Assembly (NCBI RefSeq): GCF_032854445.1
Contig: NC_088295.1
Location: forward strand, 91,631,805 to 91,695,804
Direction of reading: 5' to 3'
DNA length: 64,000 nt
DNA from: Liolophura sinensis
Lineage: Eukaryota > Mollusca > Polyplacophora > Chitonida > Chitonidae
Of the stretch, positions 19,040 through 29,098 are shown one piece after another. Both the position numbers and the translations under genes were made by a program. The notes beneath the pieces were generated by a model. The model did not search any database and was not told the origin of the DNA. It saw only the letters and a program-made list of their open reading frames with translations. Position 1 is the stretch's first letter; the number at the start of each line of letters is the position of its first letter.

Positions 19040-19741
19040 GTATGTAATCATTCAGATTCCTTTGGCCATATGATAGTTGTTGAAAGCATAGTTACTTGTA
19101 TAGTTATGCCGAATGAGCACATCGTTGTACTAATTAGTAGATTAGCTTGGAAAGTAGTTGTCTATCGGTCACCTTCAGACGTCGTTGTTGTTTCCATTTA
19201 ATTAACATTACGTAATATTACGCTTCGTATTCGCTAGATTTCTGATTGAAATAACAGTAGTTTCAGTTCAGTATATTTGACGATAGTTGTGTCTTTTAAT
19301 AGTTTGTAACTTCAGTAAAGCTAGATAGAAAGCGTGCGTGGCTTAGAGGAATATTTCCTTTCGTATTTGGTAGTAGAAATCCACGAATGTGTGTGATGTC
19401 AAAAGTATGTAAACAAGGGGGATAACTCCTGATGGAATACGCTCAGCAGGGGCGACTACTTTTTGTTGGAATAATGGAAATTAGGGGCTTAACCCTAAAT
19501 GTCAAAAGACAATATGTGTCTGGAAAGTGTAATATATTGTAACTTTCTTTATTTTTGTTCCAAAACTGTATAGGGGTTTTGGAGAGTTATCAATTGTATA
19601 AGTATATATAGATTTTTTTCATTTAGTTCATATTTGTGTAAAGCAAACTCATGTCACAATTCATTTAAACACATTGTATAACTTTATTTCATTTAATCTA
19701 CAGTATCCCATGAAAATTAATTACGATTTTTTGTTATTTAA
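19040..19741 (+). other. AT-rich spacer between the two 83-bp repeats
   Basis: About 700 bases without a recognisable gene or transposon end. Confidence 0.4.
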
Positions 19742-19823
19742 ATCGTGCACTCATTTACCATCCTTGAGACGATCGCCACGTTTTGATTATGTCCTAACGA
19801 AATTCCTTTTTATTCTTCTTCAG
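19742..19823 (+). repeat. 83-bp direct repeat ending in a splice acceptor (copy 2)
   Basis: Second copy of the 18957-19039 segment. It ends in TTTTTATTCTTCTTCAG, directly upstream of the 3' half of Ig-like exon copy 1. Confidence 0.85.
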
Positions 19824-19863
19824 AATAAAGCCATGTGAAGGTTATACAGTGTGTCATCTGGGT

Positions 19864-20085
19864 CTTTTACACACGTAGAGCCTAAAGGACCCAGACATGT
19901 AACGTATGATCCTCCGGACACGAGGGCCTGCGCGGTTTACGGACGCTTCACTCTGACATATTATCCTCAGAACACGGAGAGTCAGCTGAGAATCACCTGT
20001 GAGGTCAGCTACCAGGGCTCATACGATATGGTCATTGAAGAAATCTCCATCTGTGTTGAACTTTCTGTTGCTTTTGTGTCTGTTG
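19864..20085 (+). pseudogene. Gene B Ig-like exon, copy 1, 3' half
   Basis: The open frame codes VEPKGPRHVTYDPPDTRACA, then VYGRFTLTYYPQNTESQLR and ITCEVSYQGSYDMVIEEISI. ITCEV carries the F-strand Cys of an Ig-like domain. It aligns to the 3' part of copy 2 with a 22-base internal deletion. The donor expected after GTTGAA is lost, but GTTG/gtaaga at 20086 would give the same phase 1. An in-frame TGA at 19836 separates it from the acceptor at 19823, so an intact exon is unlikely. Confidence 0.55.
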
Positions 20086-20244
20086 GTAAGACTCACAAGA
20101 GGGCCAGTATTAAGAGAAGTGAATATGTGGTGAAATTTTTGAAAGTAGTGCACAAAAGTACGAATTGTCAGTATCCGTAAAAAAATAAACCTTCCGCGTG
20201 AAAAGCCAAATTTTATTTCATTTTAGCGTTTTATTGTGAGCAGG

Positions 20245-20440
20245 GGTCGATTCCAAAAAGTCATTTCTGACTTAAGTCAAAATTTGGAATGCGAACTTAA
20301 AGTGTATTTTGAGTTTTAAGAAATTAAAACTTTGCCCACCTTATCAACGTTATCCTAAGACAAACGTTTCTTCTGGTACCAAACACTGAGCATTGTAAAG
20401 AGGCTTTAAATTTTCACAACCAGCTTTGTGGAATTGACCT
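20245..20440. mobile_element. MITE-like element with inverted ends
   Basis: The left end GGTCGATTCCAAAAAG pairs with the right end CTTTGTGGAATTGACC (14 of 16). Non-coding. A related left end (CGATTCCGCAAATCG) occurs near 53250 without a visible partner. Confidence 0.5.
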
Positions 20441-20529
20441 CTTGTCTTCTCTTTCCATTCATCGTTGTTCACAGTTAGTGAACATAATTAAAATATAAAC
20501 AAGACGTGCAGCATATAGAGTAAAAAAAA

Positions 20530-20660
20530 AGAGCAACGACGACAGTGTAATAGCTGCCAAATGGTCACACGTAACAACAACGACAGTGTGATAGCTGCCA
20601 AATGGTCACACGTAACAACGACGACAGTGTGATAGCTGCCAAATGATCACACGTAACTGT
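20530..20660. repeat. About 41-bp tandem repeat, 3 copies
   Basis: ACAGTGTGATAGCTGCCAAA followed by TGGTCACACGTAACAAC, three near-identical copies. Confidence 0.9.
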
Positions 20661-21588
20661 AACCGGCAAAAATCTTATGCTGCTTTTACATTACCCCTTT
20701 ATTGCTTTACAACACTTTGTCCCAGATCTTAGGAGTTCAACTAAAGGCTTGGCAAATCAGCTTTGAGTAATTCATAGGACATGTATTTTTCACACACTAC
20801 CTGTTCATCACATGATACTAATTTAGAGAAAGTGTCAAATTATCTGTTCCCTGGCTACCTCCCTTCTTGCAAGAGAGCTTTCGCTAGATTCCGTACATGT
20901 CTCTCTATCTTTAACATTTATCAGGAAAACAAATCCAACCACGGAGGTACAACTCACGGAGGATCTCAGAACAGACGTGTAAAACAAACGGATGTTCCCG
21001 GTCAACACTCGCAAGGCCGTGCAGTCCTCAAAAGGATGTTCAACACAAAGCACTAATGAACTAACAAAGTATATAAAGTATGAAAGACGGATTCATGCAA
21101 AGAGAAACAGTTACTAGAGATGTATATAGGTCGCCAGGAATGTTATAGCAGTTTCATGTATAACTTTTTCCGTCTTAGCACTGAGTTGTGGGGCATCCAT
21201 ACATGTATATATTTCGTTATTAACATGTTCCTGTGGTCCATATAAAACCGTTTCTGTCTTAGTACTGGGTTTTGGGGCATCCATATTTATTTCATATTTA
21301 ACGTATTCCTGTGTAGCGAGTGGTACCAGGGGAAGCAGACCTGTATCGCTGTTTTATGTAAATGGGGTCTAGATACGGTGTGTATACAAGTGATGGAAAT
21401 TTCATTTGTACAGGACCCTGTGGGGCATTGAAATCAGTTTACACGTAATTACACGGATGTCCAGTACTTTATACTTCATAACTTCTTGTGGTTTATATAT
21501 GTATATAGGCATATATCCCTCAGAAGTCACGTCTAGTTTTGTTGCCAGTCAAGAAGGTTTCAAGTCAAAACCCCATAAAACGGGCATG

Positions 21589-21590
<2 letters not shown>
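20661..21590. other. Intronic or intergenic DNA, no clear gene
   Basis: A 91-codon frame at 20781-21056 is unsupported. CCGTCTTAGCACTGAGTTGT and CTGTCTTAGTACTGGGTTTT (21171, 21257) mark a short diverged duplication of about 80 bases. Confidence 0.4.

Positions 21591-21642
<52 letters not shown>
21591..21642. repeat. TA microsatellite
   Basis: About 25 TA units just upstream of Ig-like exon copy 2. Confidence 0.98.
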
Positions 21643-21643
<1 letters not shown>

Positions 21644-21711
21644 TTCAGAGGGTCATCGATAATTAGTATATATGACTGTACTACATTCGCCAATCCCGTG
21701 TCATGACTCAG

Positions 21712-22023
21712 TTTGGGCCTCAACCATACTCCAGCAAGACAGGAGAACCTTTAGTGCTGACCTGTGCTGGACAGCTGGCTGCTGGCCACCTTGGGGTCTC
21801 AGAACACAAGCAGAGCCTGAACGACCCAGACAGGTCGATCGTCACCGTGAACACCATGAACATGGAGTACGATCCTCCGTGTGCAAATGTCTGCACGGTT
21901 TACGGAATCTCGACTCGGACACATTACCCTCAGAACATGGACCGTGGGCTGAGAATCACCTGTGAGGTTAATATCAGGGCTCAGACGATATGGTCACTAA
22001 GGACATCTCCATCTGTATTGAAG
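21712..22023 (+). pseudogene. Gene B Ig-like exon, copy 2, with a one-base frameshift
   Basis: The acceptor is probably ATGACTCAG (21711) and the donor GAAG/gtaaaa (22024). The frame reads GEPLVLTCAGQLAAGHLG (B strand with Cys), a middle part with SIVTVNTMNMEYDPPCANVC, and GLRITCEV (F strand with Cys). The Cys spacing fits an Ig-like fold, with an extra Cys pair in PCANVC. After CEV copy 1 has GTCAGCTACCAGGGC whereas this copy has GTTAATATCAGGGC; the missing base shifts the frame away from the expected YQGSDDMVTKDISICIE. The shifted frame would restore the same exon end as copy 1. It is a pseudogene, or a sequencing/assembly error in a live exon. Confidence 0.6.
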
Positions 22024-22907
22024 GTAAAACCTACATATATGCTCGGAATAAAATGAGTTGACATTTGGCCGAGGTTGTTCTGGAGTTTTACAGGTCTGAA
22101 AAAAATAAGACATGTAATAATGGACACCCAAGCTGAGGTAAATGCTGCTTCGTCTTAATGATCTGTAAAACTTTTTATTTCACATCAGACCAAATACTCC
22201 TGTTTCACGTGAAGAACGCGCCGACATTGACGTTGTTTGGCTAGGTTATCTCCCTTGTTCGGCAGTGAAAGCCCTCCCCTGTCGCTTCAGCCGGTGGGCT
22301 GAAGTGTCTTTTGCAAAATAAATTCGTTACAATGTTGCTCAGTGACACGATACGGAAATATATTTTGTCAGTAAAAAGCTCTGGCGACTGTGTCACAAAG
22401 TCATTTCGGGCTTAAGTCCAAAATTGCAGCCCAAATTAAACTCCTAAATATGAGCATCAAATCAATGAAAGTATGGCCGATAGTTCTACATTTCTACCAA
22501 GTTTGCAGCAAGATGAAACAAAATTTCAACTGGCTTAGACTCGCTGGATTTGTGATACACAGATTGTTGTACATGGGATTGTCGATGGGTTCTTCAGAAA
22601 TGCCCGGAAGAACAATGCACTATGTAATTAAAATCACTCGTCGGCCAGAACCGAGTGGGCCCTAAATGATAACTTGCCGGTAATTTTGTCTATACACGAA
22701 TACTGCCATGTTAAAACATAGACAAGTAGCCTTGCTATAATGTACATCGGCGACGTCATATTGCGCGGCTGGTACGTCAGTTTGTTCACGTAATCACGCA
22801 ACCCGAAGACAGCGTATTGCAATGCCTTCTAGATGTTTGTCACATAACAGGTGTGTCCTGAAAAATATAATCCATGGAAGAATTCTTGTCTCTTTTCTTA
22901 TGTCAGC

Positions 22908-23059
22908 GAAGACAGTTAACTGTTCGTAGTTAACAGTTAGCTATTTGCTGGGGAACAGGGCTTATTTTTTCCTTATGTAGAATTGCTTTATTACCAGTAT
23001 TCTAAAAATATTTGAGGACTGTTCCCCGAACGAATAGCAAACTGCGAACTGTTGTCTTC
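22908..23059. mobile_element. Fold-back (MITE-like) element
   Basis: GAAGACAGTTAACTGTTCG on the left and CGAACTGTTGTCTTC on the right are inverted copies, as are GCTATTTGCTGGGGAACAG and CTGTTCCCCGAACGAATAGC. The arms total about 45 bases with an AT-rich loop. No target duplication is evident. Confidence 0.7.
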
Positions 23060-23130
23060 ACACATTTCCTTTTTGAGTACGATGAAAAACCTTAATCAAA
23101 CAAATAAATGAATCATTGTTTTTCTTCAAG

Positions 23131-23163
23131 ATGTGCCCGACAAACAAAGTACTCCTGAACCAG
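23131..23163 (+). CDS. Gene B stalk mini-exon 1 (33 nt)
   Basis: Acceptor TTTTTCTTCAAG, donor CCAG/gtgaac. In phase 1 it encodes DVPDKQSTPEP. It is one of four 33-nt exons with the same flanks; phase 1 is the only frame open in all four. Pro/Thr/Ser-rich short units such as this are typical of extracellular stalks; that function is inferred. Confidence 0.55.
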
Positions 23164-23823
23164 GTGAACATTACAGTACATGTGTACTTGTGAATAGATT
23201 CCTTTCTCATCATTGTCTCTTCAATTGCTAATTTACCCCAGATAGACATGAACAGTAGAAAAGAAATCGTCCACGCTTCCTTTTATTTTTGTAAACATAC
23301 CGTACGGGGGAAATAATCATGTTCACGTGACCACGACATCCTGAGACAGTAAATAGTGGCCAACCGAAGCAGTAGCAAAACCTCAAATATAATCGTTTTA
23401 TGTAAAATCAGCGAAATAAAATTAGATAATGCCGTTTACTTCCTTAATACGTCTGGCAAACTTCTTTTCCTGCCACTGTATTACTCTTGGACGTGTGATA
23501 TGTATGCATGTATCGTGTCACTACACATTTTGACTTGGCGCTTCTTTAGTTGTGTTGGGGATTCGGTTATCAAGATAGATTAAATGTGATTTCGCGCCTT
23601 GTTTGATTCAGGAGATATACACATTTTGTACAGCAAACAATAGGTCAACTGATAAATGAACACTGGCTTTATTGTTGAAGTTAAACGTAAATAGCTTCAA
23701 AGAAACAGTTTTTGGTCAGTAGCACATGGACACATGGTTTTTGGTCAATACCACAAAATATTTCTTCGGTGTAGTGTAAGTACAAGAAAAGACACAAATT
23801 TTGTCTGTTTTGTTTCCTTCAAG
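23164..23823 (+). other. Intron between stalk exons 1 and 2
   Basis: AT-rich and homologous in part to the introns after stalk exons 2-4 (shared GTGGATTCCTTTC-like block just after each donor, conserved TTTGTTTCCTTCAAG at the end). No other feature. Confidence 0.5.
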
Positions 23824-23856
23824 ATCTGACAAGTGGACAAATCACTCGTGGATCAG
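23824..23856 (+). CDS. Gene B stalk mini-exon 2 (33 nt)
   Basis: Acceptor TTTGTTTCCTTCAAG, donor TCAG/gtgact. Encodes DLTSGQITRGS in phase 1. This is the most diverged of the four copies, but exon length and splice sites are kept. Confidence 0.5.
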
Positions 23857-24411
23857 GTGACTACAGGCATGTCTGTAATGGTGGGCGGATTTCTTTCGTT
23901 TTGGCTGTTGCCCTCAAAGTAGTTAGTTCATCTGCACCAATGTTTCAATGCACACTTTAGACACAATCCTTCATTAATGTTTCTCTAAGTTTTCTCGTTC
24001 TTTTATGGATATACGTTACACACCATTCCCAAACAGTTTGATTCTACAAGAAATCTTTACTTCGCTCACATCACATTAATTAAAAATGAATACATCATTA
24101 TATTTCCTCTTCTCGGAAATACGACATTAAACCGAAAGTAGAAATGCAGGAACTGATATTGTTGTTTTGGGCAATTTGCTTCTTTGAAGGTGTACAAATT
24201 CCTAAACTTATTCATGAATTGAAAGAAAGATAACCGTCAACATGAGAGAATAAATACATGGGTTTTTGTGAGTAGATTATTTCATTCGTCCATTTTGCTG
24301 CACTCCGATTGTAAGTGTCGATATATAAGCTTACAACACATCAGAAGTCTTTATGGTAATCCATAGTAGTTCAAAAAAGACCTAATTTTTGACCTTTTTG
24401 TTTCCTTCAAG
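23857..24411 (+). other. Intron between stalk exons 2 and 3
   Basis: AT-rich. Its part at 24130-24340 is homologous to 27440-27650, marking a further decayed copy of the duplicated unit there. Confidence 0.5.
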
Positions 24412-24444
24412 ATGTGACCGACAGACAAACCACTCCTGGGCCTA
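24412..24444 (+). CDS. Gene B stalk mini-exon 3 (33 nt)
   Basis: Acceptor TTTGTTTCCTTCAAG, donor CCTA/gtgagt. Encodes DVTDRQTTPGP in phase 1. The last exon base is A instead of G, which weakens the donor slightly, but gtgagt is intact. Confidence 0.55.
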
Positions 24445-24939
24445 GTGAGTATAATTGAATGTGTAGTTCTGAGTGGATTGTCTCCCCAATAGTTAGTTTA
24501 CCTACAGTTCAGGTAAAATAAAAAAAGTCTCTTCATTGTGAAGGTGAAAATACCTTCAATGGGTGACACAACAAATAATGCCCAGACGAAGGTCTAGCAA
24601 AACCTGGGATATTGTATCTTGGAAACGCTTTATAGAAAGTCACTGTGAAAACTTACCGATGTCATTAGACTTCGTCGGCCAGATGCGTTTTATTTCATCA
24701 TACGTGATGTAGTCTTCCTGAGGATAATCTGATATAACTTTATCCTTTCATTGCATATTTTTAACTGCATTACCTGAAAGAAGATCCTCCAGTCTTAACA
24801 CCGATTCAATTATAAATGCACAAGCAGTAAATAATGTCAGGAATAACAACATACCAGAAAACCAAATGTGTCCAAGTTGATAAACAGAATTAAAAGCTGA
24901 AGTCTTCAAAGAAACAAAAGAATGTGGTCAGTTTCGCCT

Positions 24940-25525
24940 ATAGCGAAGTGCAGCTCACTACAGATACACGTCTGAGGTGCGCGAAGTGCAGCTCACTACA
25001 GATACACGTCTGAGGTGCGCAAAGTGCACAGATACACGTCTGAGGTGCGCGAAGTGCAGCTCACTACAGATACACGTCTGAGGTGCGCAAAGTGCACAGA
25101 TACACGTCTGAGGTGCGCGAAGTGCAGCTCACTACAGATACACGTCTGAGGTGCGCGAAGTGCAGCTCACTACAGATACACGTCTGAGGTGCGCGAAGTG
25201 CAGCTCACTACAGATACACGTCTGAGGTGCGCGAAGTGCAGCTCACTACAGATACACGTCTGAGGTGCGCGAAGTGCAGCTCACTACAGATACACGTCTG
25301 AGGTGCGCGAAGTGCAGCTCACTACAGATACACGTCTGAGGTGCGCAAAGTGCACAGATACACGTCTGAGGTGCGCGAAGTGCAGCTCACTAGAGATACA
25401 CGTCTGAGGTGCGCGAAGTGCAGCTCACTACAGATACACGTCTGAGGTGCGCGAAGTGCAGCTCACTACAGATACACGTCTGAGGTGCGCAGAGTGCACA
25501 GATACACGTCTGAGGTGTACTAGAA
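24940..25525. repeat. 38-bp minisatellite with a shorter 30-bp variant
   Basis: Unit GCGAAGTGCAGCTCACTACA followed by GATACACGTCTGAGGTGC, about 15 copies. Some units lack 8 bases of the CAGCTCACTA part. Individual copies are almost identical, so the array is young or homogenised. It lies in the intron before stalk exon 4. Confidence 0.95.
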
Positions 25526-25557
25526 ACACATTATTTTGTCTGTTTTGTACCTTCAAG

Positions 25558-25590
25558 GTGTGTCCGACAGACAACCAACTCCGGAACCAG
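25558..25590 (+). CDS. Gene B stalk mini-exon 4 (33 nt)
   Basis: Acceptor TTTGTACCTTCAAG, donor CCAG/gtgagt (perfect consensus). Encodes GVSDRQPTPEP in phase 1. It is the last intact copy; a retrotransposon fragment begins within about 60-100 bases of its donor. Confidence 0.55.
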
Positions 25591-25649
25591 GTGAGTATAA
25601 ATACATCTGTGGTTGGGTAGATACCTTTCTTAAACCCTCATATTATGAT

Positions 25650-26752
25650 CAGTTATATAGTAAAGACAGCAAGAAAGCCTTGCCATTTAATTTACGGTCG
25701 AACGAAATTTCTGACTTCTTTCAGGCCAGGGATATTTCTATTCAGCCTGGTTGTGTTCCACATTTTCCTCCCTGGAAGTTATCGAACCCATTTGTCTCTG
25801 TGGAACTACATTCTAAAGTCAAAAAGACGGATAACGGTAATGTATCGTTGTTATGTGTCAAGGACCATATTAAATCAAACTGGAACTTGTACTTACAAGT
25901 ATTTACCGACGCTTCCAAATGCCCCGACACTAAAAAAGTGGGCGCATCAGTGTGTATTCCAGAAATGAGGTATGAAAAATTTTCCGCTTGTCAGGTTATG
26001 TTTCCGTGTTCACGGCAGAGCTTACCGCAATCTTGAGTGCTCTTAACTATCTACTCGAGTTAAGACCGATTAGGGCTGTTATTTTCACAGACTCCTTAAG
26101 TTCTTTACAGGCACTTGGTAACTTTATTTGGAATAAGTCGGCAGTGCTTGTGTATGAAATACTGTATATCTGTATTATATTGGGCTATCAAGGTGTATCT
26201 GTGGCGTTTGAATGGGTGCCGGTCCACATTGGTGTTGACGGAAATGAGTTGGCCGACAAACTGGCCAAAAAGGCCCTTGATCTACCCAATATATCCCACA
26301 CCATCCCGTTGTCTGTACAAGAAGCTATTAGTTATGTCAAACCGAAATTTATACCAGTATGACAAAATGAATGGGATAACTCTGTTACAGGAAGATTCTT
26401 TTACTCTCACAACCCTCAAATCTCTGTAAGCTACAATCTCTCTCTCAACTGTCACTGTGACGAAATACTCGTATTTGGACTCTTGTCTGGTCACATTAAA
26501 ACAAACAGCTATTTACATAAAATCAATCTCCATGACACGGGTCATTGTGAGGAATGCTTTGTAGAAGATACTGTTGCGCATGTTCTTTTTCGTTGTAGAC
26601 GTCATATTGACGCCAGGCGCGTATTTTACGCAGAATTAACTCGTGTGGGTGTTAGGAACCCGTCAGAAGACACGGTTTTAAAACCGGTGAGAAATCACAA
26701 CAAAGTTTTTCAGGCTGTTGCCATTTTTCTCACTCGCTGCTACAGATTCTAA
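25650..26752 (+). mobile_element. Non-LTR retrotransposon 3' fragment with RNase H domain
   Basis: Two frames cover the C-terminal part of an ORF2. The first has FPPWKLSNPFVSVELHSKVK and the RNase H start VFTDASKCPDTKKVGAS. After a frameshift near 25975-25995 the second gives SVFTAELTAILSALNYLLE, FTDSLSSLQAL and VDGNELADKLAKKA. The four acidic RNase H positions (D, E, D, D) are all present. A third segment to the TAA at 26750-26752 has GHCEECFVEDTVAHVLFRC, the Cys/His cluster usual at the end of such proteins. Endonuclease and RT are absent. The frameshift and a stop near 26360 make it inactive. RNase H points to an I, R1 or related clade. Confidence 0.8.
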
Positions 26753-27063
26753 CACCTAAAATGTGTACTTAACCGTGTACCCAAGCATGTCTTGAAATGT
26801 TATCTATCGTTGTTTGAACATGCGTAATTTGTCAAGGGTCAAAGCCTAGCATTTTCTGTGTACTCAATGTGTTAACATTCCCCCTCTTTACTGTCCACGC
26901 ATGTATCCTTATACCATCGGTGTTCTTTACGACAGCTGTGTAAAGGCTTAGTTCTCTTGGGAAAATATTGGCGTTATTGGCGTGCATCATTCAACTTGAA
27001 TGGGGAAACCCTATTACAAATTAATCTTCCCCCCCACCCTTCCCAGATACCTTTCTTTTTCGA
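26753..27063 (+). other. Likely 3' UTR of the retrotransposon and flank
   Basis: Unique sequence after the ORF stop; no poly(A) tail or target duplication is recognised. Confidence 0.35.
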
Positions 27064-27172
27064 CTGACCGCGATAGCACAGTTGGTAGCGCGTCCGCTTT
27101 GGGAGCGATAGATCTAGGATCAAACCTAGTTCGAGTCATACCTAAGACTTTAAAAGAGGAAGTTGCACCAGT
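27064..27172 (+). mobile_element. SINE family 2, 5' head only
   Basis: GCGATAGCACAGTTGGTAGC followed by GCGTCCGCTTTGGGAGCG and AGTTCGAGTCATACCTAAGA matches the tRNA-like head of the complete copy at 56584-56947. The A box TAGCACAGTTGG and B-box-like GTTCGAGTC are visible. The body is missing. Confidence 0.8.
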
Positions 27173-27246
27173 ATTTCATTGCGCGTTCATTGTTTGGATT
27201 GCACTACTTCACTAAACGTTTCTCCAGCTGCCCTAATGATTTATTT

Positions 27247-27295
27247 TTTCATATATTTATTTAGCTATTTGATTGGTGTTTTACTAGCACGCTGA
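27247..27295 (-). mobile_element. SINE family 1, 3' tail fragment
   Basis: ATTTATTTAGCTATTTGATT followed by GGTGTTTTAC is the reverse of the family-1 tail. Nothing else of the element remains. Confidence 0.5.
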
Positions 27296-27439
27296 CCGCT
27301 CTTACCTAGTGATTCACGGATATATACCTTATCCTCTATTCCCAAACACATCCTAGGAACAGATCTGTTAACTTAGCGAGAACCATGGTCTAAATAGATA
27401 CAAAAATGATCATATCAGAAAACGGCTCCAATTAGAGAG

Positions 27440-27700
27440 CAGAAATGTAGAAAGTTGTGGAATTATGGAAGTCTAAAAGTAGCGTCAGTCGTCTAGAAAC
27501 ATCTGTGCAACTTAATAAACTTATTCACGAATTATAAGAAAGACATCATTCACCACGTCAGCAAAAACAAGAGTGTGTTTGTGAGTAAATTATTTCCTTT
27601 CTCGCCGTTGTCTCATGCCAAAAGTAAGTATGTATATATTAACTAAGAACACAACTGATATGTCAACATAGTTACAGATAAAGGAAGAATCTTCTACTTC
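27440..27700 (+). other. Decayed copy of the stalk-exon intron unit
   Basis: Aligns with 24130-24410: AAACTTATTCACGAATTA, TGTTTGTGAGTAAATTATTT and the final ACTTCCTTCAAAATAG correspond to the segment before stalk exon 3. The acceptor AG has decayed and the 33-nt exon is replaced by the 25-bp satellite. Confidence 0.5.
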
Positions 27701-28270
27701 CTTCAAAATAGTTACACACTCACAGATCTGTACCGGTTATAAGGAGAGTACCGGTTACACACTCATAATTGGGAACTCTTTATACACGCACAAGTCAGCA
27801 CTTGTTTCACTATCACAATTCAGTAGTTGTTACATAGTCACAGGTCAGTACTTATTACACAGGCACAGGTCAGTACTCGTTATACACTTACAGGTCTGTA
27901 CTTCCTACACAGTCTCAGGTACTTGTTACACTATCACAGCTCAGTACTGGTTACACAGTCACAGGTTAGCACTCGTTACACAGTAACAGGTCAGTACTTG
28001 TTACACAGTCATAGGTCAGTACTGGTTACACAGTCACAGGCCCGTACTGGTTACATAGTCAGAGGTCCGTACTGGTTACACAGTCACAGGTCAGTACTGG
28101 TTACACAGCCACAGTCTAGTGCGTGTTACACAGTCACAGGTCAGCACTTGTTACACGGTCACATGTCACTCCTCGTTACACAGTCACAGGTCAGTATCTG
28201 TTACACAGTCACAGGTCAGCACTCGTTACACGGTCACAGGTCAGTGCTGGTTATCACAGGATCCACACAG
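27700..28270 (+). repeat. 25-bp satellite related to gene A's transmembrane exon end
   Basis: Unit GTACTGGTTACACAGTCACA followed by GGTCA, about 20 copies. The motif ACCGGTTACACACTCA (27736-27760) is the same as the coding end of the gene A transmembrane exon. No hydrophobic exon precedes it. Probably the remains of a paralogous exon boundary. Confidence 0.85.
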
Positions 28271-29018
28271 TTACACTTTTTCCAAGAACTTGTGAGCTGA
28301 TGGTGACCGAGTTGTATTCAAAGCTTCGCAGAAGGCCACTATCTGTTTCTCAAGACTTCGAACGGTATTCCCTCCGCCGATGGCGTGGTGGATTGAGACT
28401 ACATGTACATCGACATTTTATGAAAGTGACCAGTGAGTCACACATATACACAAGATGAAACAGTACAGGCGTTTTCATATCCGATAATGCCGATAATCTA
28501 CCCCTTTGTGTGGTCGGTTCCGCTGTACATTGTGTTCTGTACATGTACTGTCTTTATGTGTATTTATGGCAATCTCGATCTGTGAAATGACGAATACTTC
28601 AAATCGAAAAGGTAAAGTTAACAGTTATTATTAGAGCACACGACATGCACTGAAAAAACAGAAGCATAAAGTAAAACAGGCTTGGTCGACACCAACTGGC
28701 GGATGGTCATGGATTTCCCAAGGTCTCAGTCCGGTTGCCTCCCATCACAATGCCTTCTTATAAATGAAATAGACCTATTCTTGAGTACTGCGTAAAACTC
28801 ATTCAAATAAATATAAGGTAAAACAAAATGTACTTTTTGAATAGAGTCGATGATCTCTGAGCAGAAGTAAGAGTAAACACTGTCGGCGAATCCCTGGATG
28901 AGTATGAGCCTAGCAAATTGGTCGCTTTTTGTGCCAGAGTATCAGTTAATACTGTCGGTGTATCCGTGGATGAGTACATTGTTTCACTTATCAGTTAGTC
29001 CACCAATCCACCAAGAAC
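28271..29018. other. Unique DNA, nothing recognised
   Basis: Only short frames. GTATCAGTTAATACTGTCGG and GAGTAAACACTGTCGGCGAA mark a small diverged duplication near 28870-28980. Confidence 0.45.
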
Positions 29019-29021
<3 letters not shown>

Positions 29022-29091
<70 letters not shown>

Positions 29092-29098
29092 TATATAC
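29022..29098. repeat. TA microsatellite
   Basis: About 35 TA units. Confidence 0.98.

Noticed and set aside
20781-21056. 91-codon frame between Ig-like exons
   Set aside because: No similarity to the Ig-like or stalk units and no convincing splice sites; the opposite strand is open too.
22187-22215. Further stalk exon (ATCAGACCAAATACTCCTG)
   Set aside because: Only a short resemblance; acceptor tract and donor do not match the four good copies.
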